From the NCBI RefSeq assembly GCF_001570525.1, contig NZ_BBXC01000019.1, forward strand, positions 124,001-188,000: DNA of 64,000 bases, written 5' to 3'. The translations under genes and the position numbers were made by a program. Source of the DNA: Herbidospora sakaeratensis. GTDB taxonomy: Bacteria > Actinomycetota > Actinomycetes > Streptosporangiales > Streptosporangiaceae. The notes beneath the pieces were generated by a model. That model ran no database searches and was not told the origin of the DNA. It worked only from the letters and a program-made list of their open reading frames with translations. Of this stretch, positions 43,896 through 52,835 are shown piece after piece; positions within the stretch are counted from its first letter, which is position 1; each line of letters begins with the position of its first letter.

Positions 43896-44891
43896 TTGCG
43901 TCGCTATTTCGGCAGGAAACTGCTCATCTACGGGCTGACCTTCTTCATGGCCGTGACCGTCAACTGGCTGGTGCCGCGCCTCATGCCGGGTGACCCCGTC
44001 GCGAGCATGCTGGCCCGGGCCCGGGTCGCGCAGCCCGAGGCCCAGGAAGCCCTGCGTGTCTACTACAACAACCTGTTCGGCTTCGACCTCCCCTGGTGGC
44101 AGCAGTACCTGAACTCCTGGGGGTCCCTGTTCCGCGGCGACTTCGGGATCAGCCTGTGGGCGTTCCCGACGCCGGTCGCCGACCTGCTCACCCGGGCGGT
44201 GCCCTACTCGCTGGCGCTGCTCGTGCCGTCGATCCTGCTCAGCTGGGTGGTCGGCAACCGGCTCGGCGCGCTCGCCGCGCGCCGCAAGGTGCTGGACAAC
44301 ACCGTCCTGCCGGTCTCGTACGTGCTCACCGCCACCCCCTACCTCTGGCTGGCCGCCCTGATGGCCTGGGGCTTCGGGGTCGTGTGGGGGATCTTCCCGG
44401 TGGCCGGCGGCTACAGCTTCTCGATGACGCCCTCGTTCACGTGGGACTTCTTCGTCGACCTGTTCTGGCACTGGTTGTTGCCGTTCTCGTCGTTGTTCCT
44501 GGTCGCGCTGGGCGGCTGGGCGATCGGCATGCGGAACGTGATCATCTACGAGCTCGAATCCGACTACGCCAACTACATGTCGGCGCTGGGCGCCCCCCAG
44601 AAGCTCATCCGGCGGTACGCCTTCAGGAACGCGGTGCTGCCGCAGATCACCGGTCTGGCGCTGCAGCTGGGCGTGCTGGTCGCCGGCGCGCTGGTGACGG
44701 AGATCGTGTTCTCCTATCCGGGCCTCGGGTCGCTGATCCTGGCGGCCATCCAGAACAAGGACTTCTTCCTGCTCCAGGGCGCGTTCCTGTTCATCGTGCT
44801 GGGCGTGCTGATCGCCAACTTCATCATCGACGTCGTCTACGTGATCGTCGATCCCCGTACGCGAGTCGGAATGGTGGGTGCCGCGGCATGA
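43896..44891 (+). CDS. ABC transporter permease (DppB/OppB type)
   Basis: A 331-aa permease with about six membrane helices. The N-terminal RRYFGRKLLIYGLTFFMAVTVNWLVPRLMPGDP is the OppB signature region. The EAA loop is DYANYMSALGAPQKLIRRYAFRNAVLPQ. It starts on TTG at 43896 behind AGGGAGAA. The stop overlaps the next permease start (ATGA). It is probably one half of the membrane channel for oligosaccharide import. Confidence 0.93.
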   Translation: MRRYFGRKLLIYGLTFFMAVTVNWLVPRLMPGDPVASMLARARVAQPEAQEALRVYYNNLFGFDLPWWQQYLNSWGSLFRGDFGISLWAFPTPVADLLTRAVPYSLALLVPSILLSWVVGNRLGALAARRKVLDNTVLPVSYVLTATPYLWLAALMAWGFGVVWGIFPVAGGYSFSMTPSFTWDFFVDLFWHWLLPFSSLFLVALGGWAIGMRNVIIYELESDYANYMSALGAPQKLIRRYAFRNAVLPQITGLALQLGVLVAGALVTEIVFSYPGLGSLILAAIQNKDFFLLQGAFLFIVLGVLIANFIIDVVYVIVDPRTRVGMVGAAA

Positions 44892-45730
44892 AGACGGAGG
44901 CGCTCTACTTCGCGGTCCGCAACACGAAGCTGCTGGTGGGGGCCGGGATCATCCTGGTCCTGCTGGGCATCGGCGTGATCGGCCCGTTCTTCATCGAGAA
45001 ACCCCCGACCGAGTACGTCGGCATGCAGATGCAGCCGCCCGGCGCGGAGTACTGGCTCGGCACCAACACGTTCGGGCAGGACCTGTGGGCCCAGTTCGTG
45101 CACGGCCTGCGTACGACGTTCCTGGTCGGCGCCCTCGGCGGCGGCATCGCGGCCGTCATCGGCATGGTCGTCGGGTTCCTGGCCGGCTACAAGGGCGGCT
45201 GGATCGACGAGATCCTCAACATGCTCACCAACATCGTGCTGGTGCTGCCGACGCTGGCCGTGCTGTTCATCCTGAACGCCTACATCGGCGTGCGCAGCGC
45301 GGGCATGCAGGCCCTGTTCATCGGGCTGACGCAGTGGCCGTGGGCGGCCCGGTCGATCCGCGCCCAGACCTTCTCGCTGCGCGGCCGCGACTTCGTCGAC
45401 CTGGCCCGGCTCAGCGGGGTGGGCTCGGGCCGCATCATCGCGCGCGAGATCGCCCCGAACATGAGCTCCTACCTGCTGCTCACGTTCATCCTGCTGTTCG
45501 GCGGCTCGATCCTGATCGCCTCGTCGCTCGACTTCATCGGCCTCGGCCCGACCGACGCCGTCTCCCTCGGCCTGATGCTGCAACAGGCCCACCAGTGGAG
45601 CGCGATGCATCTGGGCCTGTGGTGGTGGTTCGTCCCACCCGGGGCCGGCATCACCCTCATCGTCGGCGCCCTGTACGTCGCCAACGTCGGCCTCGACGAG
45701 GTGTTCAACCCCAAGCTGAGGGAGTTGTAG
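44888..45730 (+). CDS. ABC transporter permease (DppC/OppC type)
   Basis: A 280-aa permease with the OppC pattern EYWLGTNTFGQDLWAQFVHGLRTTFLVG, which is GTDxxGRD-like, followed by about five helices and the EAA loop DLARLSGVGSGRIIAREIAPNM. It pairs with the preceding OppB-type protein. Four-base overlap upstream, immediate ATG of the ATPase gene downstream. Confidence 0.93.
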   Translation: MKTEALYFAVRNTKLLVGAGIILVLLGIGVIGPFFIEKPPTEYVGMQMQPPGAEYWLGTNTFGQDLWAQFVHGLRTTFLVGALGGGIAAVIGMVVGFLAGYKGGWIDEILNMLTNIVLVLPTLAVLFILNAYIGVRSAGMQALFIGLTQWPWAARSIRAQTFSLRGRDFVDLARLSGVGSGRIIAREIAPNMSSYLLLTFILLFGGSILIASSLDFIGLGPTDAVSLGLMLQQAHQWSAMHLGLWWWFVPPGAGITLIVGALYVANVGLDEVFNPKLREL

Positions 45731-46675
45731 ATGACCCTGGAAGTGGACGACCTCAGGGTCTACTACCGGACCCTGAAGGGCGACGTCCAAGCCCTCGACG
45801 GGGTCTCGTTCGGCCTGCGCGACGGCGAGATCCTGGGCCTGGCGGGGGAGTCGGGCTGCGGCAAGACCACCCTCGGCAAGGCGCTGATCCGTCTGGACGG
45901 CCGGATGAAGCACGTCGGCGGCTCGGTGACCCTCGACGGCCAGGTGCTGCCGATCGGCGAGGACGCCAAGATGAACCCCTACCGGTTCAAGCAGGTGTCC
46001 CTCATCCCGCAGTACTCGATGAGCGCGATGAACCCGACCCGCAAGATCGGCCGCATGGTCAGGGAACTGCTCGAATCGCGCCGCGAGAAGCTCGACCTCG
46101 ACGAGCTGCACCAGCGCCTCGAACTCGTGGAGCTGCCGAAGGACGTGCTCGGCAAGTACCCGATCGAGCTCTCCGGCGGCATGAAGCAGCGCATGGTCAT
46201 GGTCATCTCGACCCTGCTCAACCCGTCGCTGCTGATCGCCGACGAGATCACCTCGGCCCTCGACGTCTCCACCCAGAAGGCCGTCGTCACCACGCTGAAG
46301 GGCTTCCGCGACCGCGGCTTCGTGAAGTCGATGATCTTCATCACCCACGACATCTCGCTGACCAACCAGCTCGCCGACACCATCATGGTCATGTACGCCG
46401 GGAAGCTGGCCGAGAAGGCCCCGGCCTCGACCGTGGTGAACGCGCCGAAACACCCGTACACCCAACTGCTGATCTCCTCGCTCCCCGAGGTCGGGGTGCG
46501 CTACGCCGACAAGCGCCTCACCGGCATCCCGGGCAACCCGCCGTCGCTGCTCAAGCCCGAGCCCGGCTGCCGGTTCCGGGCCCGCTGCCCGCTGGCCTTC
46601 GAGAAGTGCGCCGAGGACCCGCCTCCGGTCGAGGTCGAGAAGGACCACGTCGTCGCCTGCTGGAAGGCCGCCTGA
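45731..46675 (+). CDS. ABC transporter ATPase (DppD/OppD type)
   Basis: A 314-aa ATPase: Walker A GESGCGKTTLG, signature LSGGMKQRMVMV, Walker B LLIADEITSALDVS, and the C-terminal oligopeptide/dipeptide extension with the cysteine cluster GCRFRARCPLAFEKCAEDPP that binds an Fe-S cluster in relatives. It is directly adjacent to the permease stop. Its stop overlaps the next gene (TGATG). Confidence 0.94.
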   Translation: MTLEVDDLRVYYRTLKGDVQALDGVSFGLRDGEILGLAGESGCGKTTLGKALIRLDGRMKHVGGSVTLDGQVLPIGEDAKMNPYRFKQVSLIPQYSMSAMNPTRKIGRMVRELLESRREKLDLDELHQRLELVELPKDVLGKYPIELSGGMKQRMVMVISTLLNPSLLIADEITSALDVSTQKAVVTTLKGFRDRGFVKSMIFITHDISLTNQLADTIMVMYAGKLAEKAPASTVVNAPKHPYTQLLISSLPEVGVRYADKRLTGIPGNPPSLLKPEPGCRFRARCPLAFEKCAEDPPPVEVEKDHVVACWKAA

Positions 46676-47457
46676 TGCTGAAACTCGACGGGGTCACCAA
46701 GGTCTACCGGATCGGCGCGTTCGGCGGGCAGACCATGACGGCGGTCGACGAGGCCGGCTTCGAGATCAAGCCGGGCGAGGTCGTCTCGCTCATCGGCGAG
46801 AGCGGCAGCGGCAAGAGCACGATCGGCAAGATGGTGCTCCGGCTGCTCCCGCCGACCTCCGGGACGATCTCCATCGACGGCCGCGACGTGCGCGAGATCG
46901 GCAAGCGCGACTACTACCGCAAGGTCCAGGGCGTCTTCCAGGACCCGTTCAGCTCCTACAACCCGGTCTTCAAGGCCGACCGGGTCTTCACCATGATCCG
47001 CGAGGTCTACTTCAAGGGGGTGCCCGACAAGGAGTGGACCGCGAAGATCGAGGCCGCCCTCGACGCGGTCCGGCTCAGCCCGGGGGCGGTGCTGAACAAG
47101 TTCCCCCACCAGCTGTCCGGCGGCCAGCTCCAGCGCCTCCTGATCGCGCGGGCGCTGCTGCTCGACATCGAATACCTGGTCGCCGACGAGATCATCTCGA
47201 TGCTCGACGCGTCCACCCGCATCGACGTGCTGAACCTGTTGGCCGACCTCAAGCAGCGGGGCCTCGGGGTGCTGTTCATCACCCACGACCTCGCCCTGGG
47301 CAACTACATCAGTGAGCGGACGGTCGTGCTCCACAAGGGAAGGATCGTGGAGTACGGACCCACCGACGCCGTCTTCGAGCAGCCGGAGCACGCTTATACG
47401 AGGAAGCTGCTGGCGTCGGTGCCGCAACTGCACACGAAATGGGAGGACGCGTCGTGA
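46675..47457 (+). CDS. ABC transporter ATPase (DppF/OppF type)
   Basis: A 260-aa ATPase: Walker A GESGSGKSTIG, Q loop VFQDPFSSYNP, signature LSGGQLQRLLIARAL, Walker B YLVADEIISMLDASTR. It is shorter than OppF because it lacks the C-terminal cysteine extension, which is usual for the second ATPase of sugar-type systems. The stop overlaps the mannosidase GTG by four bases. Confidence 0.93.
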   Translation: MLKLDGVTKVYRIGAFGGQTMTAVDEAGFEIKPGEVVSLIGESGSGKSTIGKMVLRLLPPTSGTISIDGRDVREIGKRDYYRKVQGVFQDPFSSYNPVFKADRVFTMIREVYFKGVPDKEWTAKIEAALDAVRLSPGAVLNKFPHQLSGGQLQRLLIARALLLDIEYLVADEIISMLDASTRIDVLNLLADLKQRGLGVLFITHDLALGNYISERTVVLHKGRIVEYGPTDAVFEQPEHAYTRKLLASVPQLHTKWEDAS

Positions 47458-49817
47458 TCAGGACGCTGCACGAAGGATGGACCGTCACCGCAGTCTCGTC
47501 GACCGGGCAGCCCCGCCCGGTCGTGGCGGGCTTGCCGGCGACGGTGCCGGGATGCGTGCACACCGACCTGCTCGACGCCGGGGTCATCCCCGACCCCTAC
47601 CTCGACGACAACGAGAACCGGCTCAAGTGGATCGGGCGCACCGACTGGTCCTACGAGACCGCCTTCGACTGGACCGACCCCGGTGACGAGCGGGCCGACC
47701 TCGTCTGCGAGGGCCTCGACACCGCCGCGACGGTGATCCTCAACGGCGTCCAGGTCGGCCAGACCGCCAACCAGCACCGCGTCTACCGCTTCCCGGCCCG
47801 GCACCTGCTGCGCGAGGGGCGGAACACGCTGAAGGTGCTGTTCGAGGCGCCCTACGGCTACGCCGAGAAGCAGCGGGCCGCGCTCGGCGACCGGCCGGGC
47901 GCGTACGACGAGCCCTACCAGTTCATCCGGAAGATGGCCTGCAACTTCGGCTGGGACTGGGGCCCGACCGTGGTCACCTCGGGCATCTGGCGGCCCATCT
48001 ACCTGGAGACCTGGTCGTCGGCCCGGCTCGCGGAGGTCCGCCCGCTGGTGACCCTCGACGGCCGCGACGGCAAGGTCCGCGTCCACGTCACCGTCGACCG
48101 CGCCGCCCAGGCGCCGCTCACCGTGACCGCGTCGGTGGCCGGGGTCGAGGAGCGGGTACGCCTGGCGCCCGGCGAGCGCACCGCCGTGATCACCCTGACC
48201 GTGCCCGAGCCCGACCTGTGGTGGCCCCGCGGCCACGGCGAGCAGGCCCTCTACACGCTCACCGTGACCGCCGGCGACAGCGTGTGGGCCCGCGAGATCG
48301 GCTTCCGGTCGGTGGTGCTGGAGCGCGAGGCCTTCCGGCTGATCGTGAACGGTGAGCCGGTCTTCATGAAGGGCTTCAACTGGATCCCCGACGACTGCTT
48401 CCCCAACCGGGTCACCCGGGAGCGTGTCGCGATGCGTTTTCAACAGGCTGTGGACACCGGCGCCAACACGCTGCGGGTCTGGGGCGGCGGCCTCTACGAG
48501 AGCGAGGACTTCTACGCCCAGGCCGACGCCCTCGGGGTGCTGGTCTGGCAGGACTTCCCGTTCGCCTGCGCCGCCTACCCCGAGGAGGGCCCGTTCAGGG
48601 CCGAGGTCGAGGCGGAGGCCCGCCAGCAGGTCACCCGCCTGTCGAGCCATCCCTCGCTGGTGTTGTGGTGCGGCAACAACGAGAACATCGAGGGCCACGC
48701 CGACTGGAACTGGCAGGACACCCTCGACGGCCGGAGCTGGGGCGCCGGGTTCTACTTCGACCTGCTCCCCGCGATCGTGGCCGAGCTCGACCCGACGCGC
48801 CCCTACTGGCCGGGCTCGCCCTACTCGGGCAGCCCCGACGCCCCGCCGAACGACCCCGCACGCGGCACCACCCACATCTGGACCGTGTGGAACCGCGAGG
48901 ACTACACCTTCTACGGCACCTACACCCCGCGCTTCGTCGCCGAGTTCGGCTTCCAGGGCCCGCCCGCGTACGCCACGCTGCGCCGCGCCGTCTCCGACGA
49001 GCCGCTGACGCCGACGTCCAAGGGCGTCCTGCACCACCAGAAGGCGCTCGACGGCAACACGAAACTGCTGCGCGGCCTCGGCGACCACCTGCCGCAGCCG
49101 GGGAACTTCGACGACTGGCACTACTACACCCAGCTCAACCAGGCCCACGCGATGGCGTTCGGCGTCGAGCGGTTCCGCTCGCTGACGCCCTACTGCATGG
49201 GCACGATCGTCTGGCAGCTCAACGACTGCTGGCCGGTGACGTCGTGGGCCGCCGTCGACGGCGACGGCCGCAGAAAACCGCTCTGGTACGCCCTGCGCCG
49301 CAGCTTCGCCGACCGTCTCGTCACCTTCCAGGACGCCGAAACCGTCGCCGTCGTCAACGACACCTCCGATGAATGGCAGGCCGAACTCTCGGTGGTCCGG
49401 CTGACCGTCCACGGCGACGAACTGGCGCGCGAACGGTTCCCGGTCCGGCTGGCGCCCCGCTCGGCGATGACCGTCCCGCTGCCCGCGTCGATGACGCCCG
49501 GCGACCACTCGAAGGAGCTGGTCAGCGCCTCGGTGGGCGACCTGCGGGCCCTGCGGTTCTTCGCCACCGAGCTGCCGCAGGCCGCCTACGACGTGACGAC
49601 GGAGCAGCTCAGTGATGGTGTACGGGTAGAGGTCACCGCCCGCACCCTGGTCCGCGACCTGGCGCTGTTCCCCGACCGCCTCGACCCCGCCGCGGTCGTC
49701 GACGACATGCTCGTCACCCTGCTCCCCGGAGAGACCGCGACCTTCGTCGTGACCGGGAAGGATCTCGGCCCGGAGGCCCTGACGGCCTACCCGGTGCTCC
49801 GCTGCGTCAACGAATAG
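47454..49817 (+). CDS. glycoside hydrolase family 2 beta-mannosidase
   Basis: A 787-aa intracellular enzyme without a signal peptide. The N-terminal sugar-binding domain has VPGCVHTDLLDAGVIPDPYLDDNENRLKWIG and WSYETAFD, typical of GH2 beta-mannosidases. The acid/base glutamate is in WCGNNEN (about residue 410) and the nucleophile in FVAEFGFQG (about 497), both intact. It would release mannose from imported beta-mannosides. It starts on GTG at 47454, coupled to the ATPase gene. Confidence 0.95.
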   Translation: MIRTLHEGWTVTAVSSTGQPRPVVAGLPATVPGCVHTDLLDAGVIPDPYLDDNENRLKWIGRTDWSYETAFDWTDPGDERADLVCEGLDTAATVILNGVQVGQTANQHRVYRFPARHLLREGRNTLKVLFEAPYGYAEKQRAALGDRPGAYDEPYQFIRKMACNFGWDWGPTVVTSGIWRPIYLETWSSARLAEVRPLVTLDGRDGKVRVHVTVDRAAQAPLTVTASVAGVEERVRLAPGERTAVITLTVPEPDLWWPRGHGEQALYTLTVTAGDSVWAREIGFRSVVLEREAFRLIVNGEPVFMKGFNWIPDDCFPNRVTRERVAMRFQQAVDTGANTLRVWGGGLYESEDFYAQADALGVLVWQDFPFACAAYPEEGPFRAEVEAEARQQVTRLSSHPSLVLWCGNNENIEGHADWNWQDTLDGRSWGAGFYFDLLPAIVAELDPTRPYWPGSPYSGSPDAPPNDPARGTTHIWTVWNREDYTFYGTYTPRFVAEFGFQGPPAYATLRRAVSDEPLTPTSKGVLHHQKALDGNTKLLRGLGDHLPQPGNFDDWHYYTQLNQAHAMAFGVERFRSLTPYCMGTIVWQLNDCWPVTSWAAVDGDGRRKPLWYALRRSFADRLVTFQDAETVAVVNDTSDEWQAELSVVRLTVHGDELARERFPVRLAPRSAMTVPLPASMTPGDHSKELVSASVGDLRALRFFATELPQAAYDVTTEQLSDGVRVEVTARTLVRDLALFPDRLDPAAVVDDMLVTLLPGETATFVVTGKDLGPEALTAYPVLRCVNE

Positions 49818-49829
49818 ACAGGGGAATCC

Positions 49830-50756
49830 ATGACCGTCTTGGCGATAGACATCGGAGGTTCGAAGTTCTCCGCCGCGACGGTCGAACCCAGCGGGGCGAT
49901 CACCGCCAAGCTGGAGATGCCGGTCGGCCCCGACCCCACGGCGACGCTGAAGGACATCGTGGCCCGCATCGTCGTGCCGGGGCTCATCTCCGAGGAGGGC
50001 CTGACCGGCGTCGGCATCGGCTCGGCCGGGCCGCTCGACGCGGTGCGGGGCACGGTGAGCCCGGTCAACATCTCGGTCTGGCGTGACTTCCCGCTGGTCA
50101 AGACCGTCGCCCAGCTGCTGCCGGGGGTGCCGGTGCACCTCGCGGGCGACGGGCAGCTGATGGCGCTCGGCGAGTGGTGGCGGGGGCGGTTCAGCGCGGG
50201 GGCGCTGCTGGGCATCGTCGTGTCGAGCGGCATCGGCGGCGGCCTGGTGTTCGAGGGGCAGCCGCACCTCGGGCCGACCGGGAACGCCGGGCACATCGGG
50301 CACATCCGGGCCGGTGAGGGCTGGGAGGCGTGCCGGTGCGGGGCCGTCGGGTGCGTGGAGACGATCGCGTCCGGGCCGTCGATGGTGCGGTGGGCGCTGG
50401 CCAACGGCTGGCAGCAGGCGGTGGAGCCGACCTTCTGGGCCGGGCGGCCGGTCGACACCCGGGCGCTGGCCGCCGACGCCAAACGCGGCGTCGCGGTGGC
50501 CGTGGAGGCGTTCGACCGGGCCGCGGGCGCGCTGGCCACCGCGATCCTGACGACGGCGGCCCTCTTCGACGTCGACAACGTCGTCGTGGGAGGCGGGGTG
50601 GCCGCCGCCGGGACGACGCTGCTGACCCCGCTGCGGCGGGCGGTGGCCGACCAGGCCGGGCTCGGCTTCCTGCGCCGCCTGAAGGTCGAGCCGACCAGCC
50701 TCGGCCGCGACGCCGGACTCCTCGGAGCGGCGGCCCTGGCACTCGGGCGCGCCTGA
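49830..50756 (+). CDS. ROK family sugar kinase
   Basis: A 308-aa protein without an HTH, so a kinase rather than a repressor. The phosphate-binding start is VLAIDIGGSKFSAATVEPSG, IGSAGPLDA and SGIGGGLVFEG follow, and the zinc-binding CRCGAVGCVE motif is at about 168-177. It lies between beta-mannosidase and manA, and so probably phosphorylates mannose (or glucose) released in the cytoplasm. Confidence 0.92.
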   Translation: MTVLAIDIGGSKFSAATVEPSGAITAKLEMPVGPDPTATLKDIVARIVVPGLISEEGLTGVGIGSAGPLDAVRGTVSPVNISVWRDFPLVKTVAQLLPGVPVHLAGDGQLMALGEWWRGRFSAGALLGIVVSSGIGGGLVFEGQPHLGPTGNAGHIGHIRAGEGWEACRCGAVGCVETIASGPSMVRWALANGWQQAVEPTFWAGRPVDTRALAADAKRGVAVAVEAFDRAAGALATAILTTAALFDVDNVVVGGGVAAAGTTLLTPLRRAVADQAGLGFLRRLKVEPTSLGRDAGLLGAAALALGRA

Positions 50757-50801
50757 CATCCTGGTCGGGAACGACACCCGACTCCTGAGGACGTAGACGA
50801 C

Positions 50802-51887
50802 GTGGACCTGCTCACCAACCCGATCAAGGACTACGGATGGGGTTCCCGCACGGCCATCGCCGCGCTGACGGGCCGCACCGCCACCGGACCCGAAGCGGAG
50901 ATGTGGCTCGGCGCCCATCCGTCCGGCCCCTCACGGCTGACGCGGGACGGCGTCGAACGCCCGCTCAACGAGGTCATCGCCGCCGATCCCGCCGGTGAGC
51001 TCGGGGCTGAGGTCGTCGAGCGGTTCGGCGAGCGGCTGCCCTACCTGATGAAGCTCATCGCGGTCGACGCCGCCCTGTCCATGCAGGTCCACCCCACCCT
51101 CGACCAGGCGGCCGACGGGTTCCGGCGGGGCGACGCCAACTACTCCGACCCGTGGCCGAAGCCCGAGATGATCGTCGCGCTGACCCCGTTCTCCGCGCTG
51201 GCCGGGTTCCGGCCCGGCCCCGAGGCGGCGGCCCTGGTCGGGGCCCTCGAACTGACCGCCCTGCGGCCGGTGGCCGACCGGCTGGCCGCCGGCGACGTGC
51301 TCGGCGCGCTGCGGGTGCTGCTCGAATGGCCCGCCGACGAGCGGCCCGCGCTGGTCGCCGACGTGGTGCGGGCCTCCGGCGACCCGCTGGTGGCGACCCT
51401 CGCCGAGAGCTACCCGGCCGACCCCGCCGTGCTCGCGCCGCTGCTCATGCGGCACCACGAACTGGCTCCCGGCCAGGCCATCTACCTCGGCGCCGGAGTG
51501 CTGCACGCCTACCTGAGCGGCTTCGGCGTCGAGATCATGGGCAGCTCCGACAACGTGCTGCGGGCCGGGCTGACCCCCAAGCCCATCGACGTCGAAGAGC
51601 TGCTGCGCATCACCGACCCCGACGAGCAGCCCGCCGAGATCACCCCCGCCGGCGACCTCTACCTGCCCCACTGCCCCGAGTTCCAGCTCCGCCGCATCGT
51701 GCCCGGCGAGGGCCGCACCCTGCCGGGCGGGGTGCCCCGGATCGCGGTCTGCGTCGAGGGGGCGGTCGTGCTCGCGGGCGAGACCAAGCTGCGGCCGGGC
51801 GACTCGGCCTTCCACGCCGCCTCGGCGGGCACCTTCGAGGTGTCGGGCCAGGGCGTCGTCTTCGTGGCCGAACCCCGTCAGAACTAG
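50802..51887 (+). CDS. manA: mannose-6-phosphate isomerase, class I
   Basis: A 361-aa zinc isomerase linking mannose-6-phosphate and fructose-6-phosphate. NPIKDYGWGS at the N-terminus is diagnostic. The zinc ligands are in SMQVHPT (Gln, His), KPEMIVAL (Glu) and VLHAYLSGFGVEIMGSSDNVLRAGLTPK (His). The GTG start at 50802 follows GAGGACG. It completes the mannose pathway of this operon. Confidence 0.95.
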   Translation: MDLLTNPIKDYGWGSRTAIAALTGRTATGPEAEMWLGAHPSGPSRLTRDGVERPLNEVIAADPAGELGAEVVERFGERLPYLMKLIAVDAALSMQVHPTLDQAADGFRRGDANYSDPWPKPEMIVALTPFSALAGFRPGPEAAALVGALELTALRPVADRLAAGDVLGALRVLLEWPADERPALVADVVRASGDPLVATLAESYPADPAVLAPLLMRHHELAPGQAIYLGAGVLHAYLSGFGVEIMGSSDNVLRAGLTPKPIDVEELLRITDPDEQPAEITPAGDLYLPHCPEFQLRRIVPGEGRTLPGGVPRIAVCVEGAVVLAGETKLRPGDSAFHAASAGTFEVSGQGVVFVAEPRQN

Positions 51888-51896
51888 ACGCCAGAA

Positions 51897-52118
51897 CTAA
51901 CGTGCGGCGGCGACGACCTCGATCTCGAAGCCGTCGCCGCTCACCACGTGGCCGGGCCGGACCTTGAACCGCTTGCGCAGCTCGACCTCGCCGTCGACCA
52001 GCACGTAGCCCTCGGCGACCAGATATTTGGCCTCGCCGCCGCTCTCCGCGATGGACAGATATTTCAGCAGGTCACAGAGCGGGATGAACTCGTCATCCAG
52101 TTCAAAGGTCTCGCGCAC
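51897..52118 (-). CDS. S4-domain RNA-binding protein (YbcJ/RlbA-like)
   Basis: A 73-aa protein consisting of one S4 fold: FIPLCDLLKYLSIAESGGEAKYLVAEGYVLVDGEVELRKRFKVRPGHVV. Such small proteins bind structured RNA; YaaA/YbcJ relatives associate with ribosomes. It is convergent with manA (nine bases between stops). Confidence 0.9.
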   Translation of the reverse strand: MRETFELDDEFIPLCDLLKYLSIAESGGEAKYLVAEGYVLVDGEVELRKRFKVRPGHVVSGDGFEIEVVAAAR

Positions 52119-52137
52119 CTCCCCAGCATAGGGAGGC

Positions 52138-52638
52138 TCAGCGGTTCCCCGCCCAGACGAACAGGCCGGCCCCCGTCAGCAGCAGCCCGGCGCAGCAGGC
52201 CAGCGTGCGCACGTGGTTCCAGGGCGCCCACTTCGGCGCGAACTCGGCCCAGACCTGCGCGGCCCGCGCCGGGTCGGTGATCTCCCCCGCCGCCACCAGC
52301 GCGTTGTTCAACGGGACGTTCACGATCGCGGTCGGCACGAACGAGCCCAGCACGTAGACGGCCGTCGCCGCGAAGAACAACATCGCCGCCCCGCGCTGCC
52401 CCGAGCTGAGCAGCAGCACCCCGGCGACGGCCGCGACCAGGGGCGCGCCGATGAACGAGGCGAAGAAGACCGGGTTCAAGATCTTGACGTTGATCTGCTG
52501 CATCGCCGCGACGGCATGATCGGCCCGCGTGGCGTTCAGCCCCGGGATGACCGACACGGAATAGGCGTAGAACAGGCCGGTGATATTGCCCATCAGCAGT
52601 AACGCGAGCCCGGCGACGACAGCGGTGAGCAAGAACAT
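52138..52638 (-). CDS. DUF1772 membrane protein
   Basis: A 166-aa membrane protein with four predicted helices. The DUF1772 pattern includes GLFYAYSVSVIPGLNATRADHAVAAMQQIN and VNVPLNNALVAAG, ending WAPWNHVRTLACCAGLLL. The family is annotated as anthrone oxygenase-like in some fungi and as unknown in bacteria. ATG at 52638 follows AGGAGGTACTC. Confidence 0.88.
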   Translation of the reverse strand: MFLLTAVVAGLALLLMGNITGLFYAYSVSVIPGLNATRADHAVAAMQQINVKILNPVFFASFIGAPLVAAVAGVLLLSSGQRGAAMLFFAATAVYVLGSFVPTAIVNVPLNNALVAAGEITDPARAAQVWAEFAPKWAPWNHVRTLACCAGLLLTGAGLFVWAGNR

Positions 52639-52697
52639 GAGTACCTCCTGTTTATTGGCCGCGCCTCGTGTTTGATGGCCGCGCCTCCGGCGCGGCG

Positions 52698-52790
52698 GGC
52701 TTGGCCGCTTTCAGTCCGGGCCTTCCCTCGTCGCTCCGGTTCGCTTCGCTCTCCTGCGCTCCTCAGTCCAGGCCCGGACGCGGCCAAGCC
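52698..52790. repeat. long imperfect inverted repeat
   Basis: GGCTTGGCCGC (52698-52708) pairs with GCGGCCAAGCC (52780-52790), and GTCCGGGCC (52714-52722) pairs with GGCCCGGAC (52771-52779). The loop is a pyrimidine-rich, repetitive CGCTTCGCTCTCCTGCGCTC-like stretch. It resembles interspersed hairpin elements of Streptosporangiales genomes and fills most of the 197-base gap. Confidence 0.6.
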
Positions 52791-52835
52791 ACGACTGGTC
52801 GGTCATATGACCAAGTCAGACGGTAAAGAACGGAG

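Noticed and set aside
44096-47457. Very long alternative frames across the transporter genes
   Set aside because: They are fused shadow sequences before the true starts of the second permease and second ATPase, which have clear family starts.
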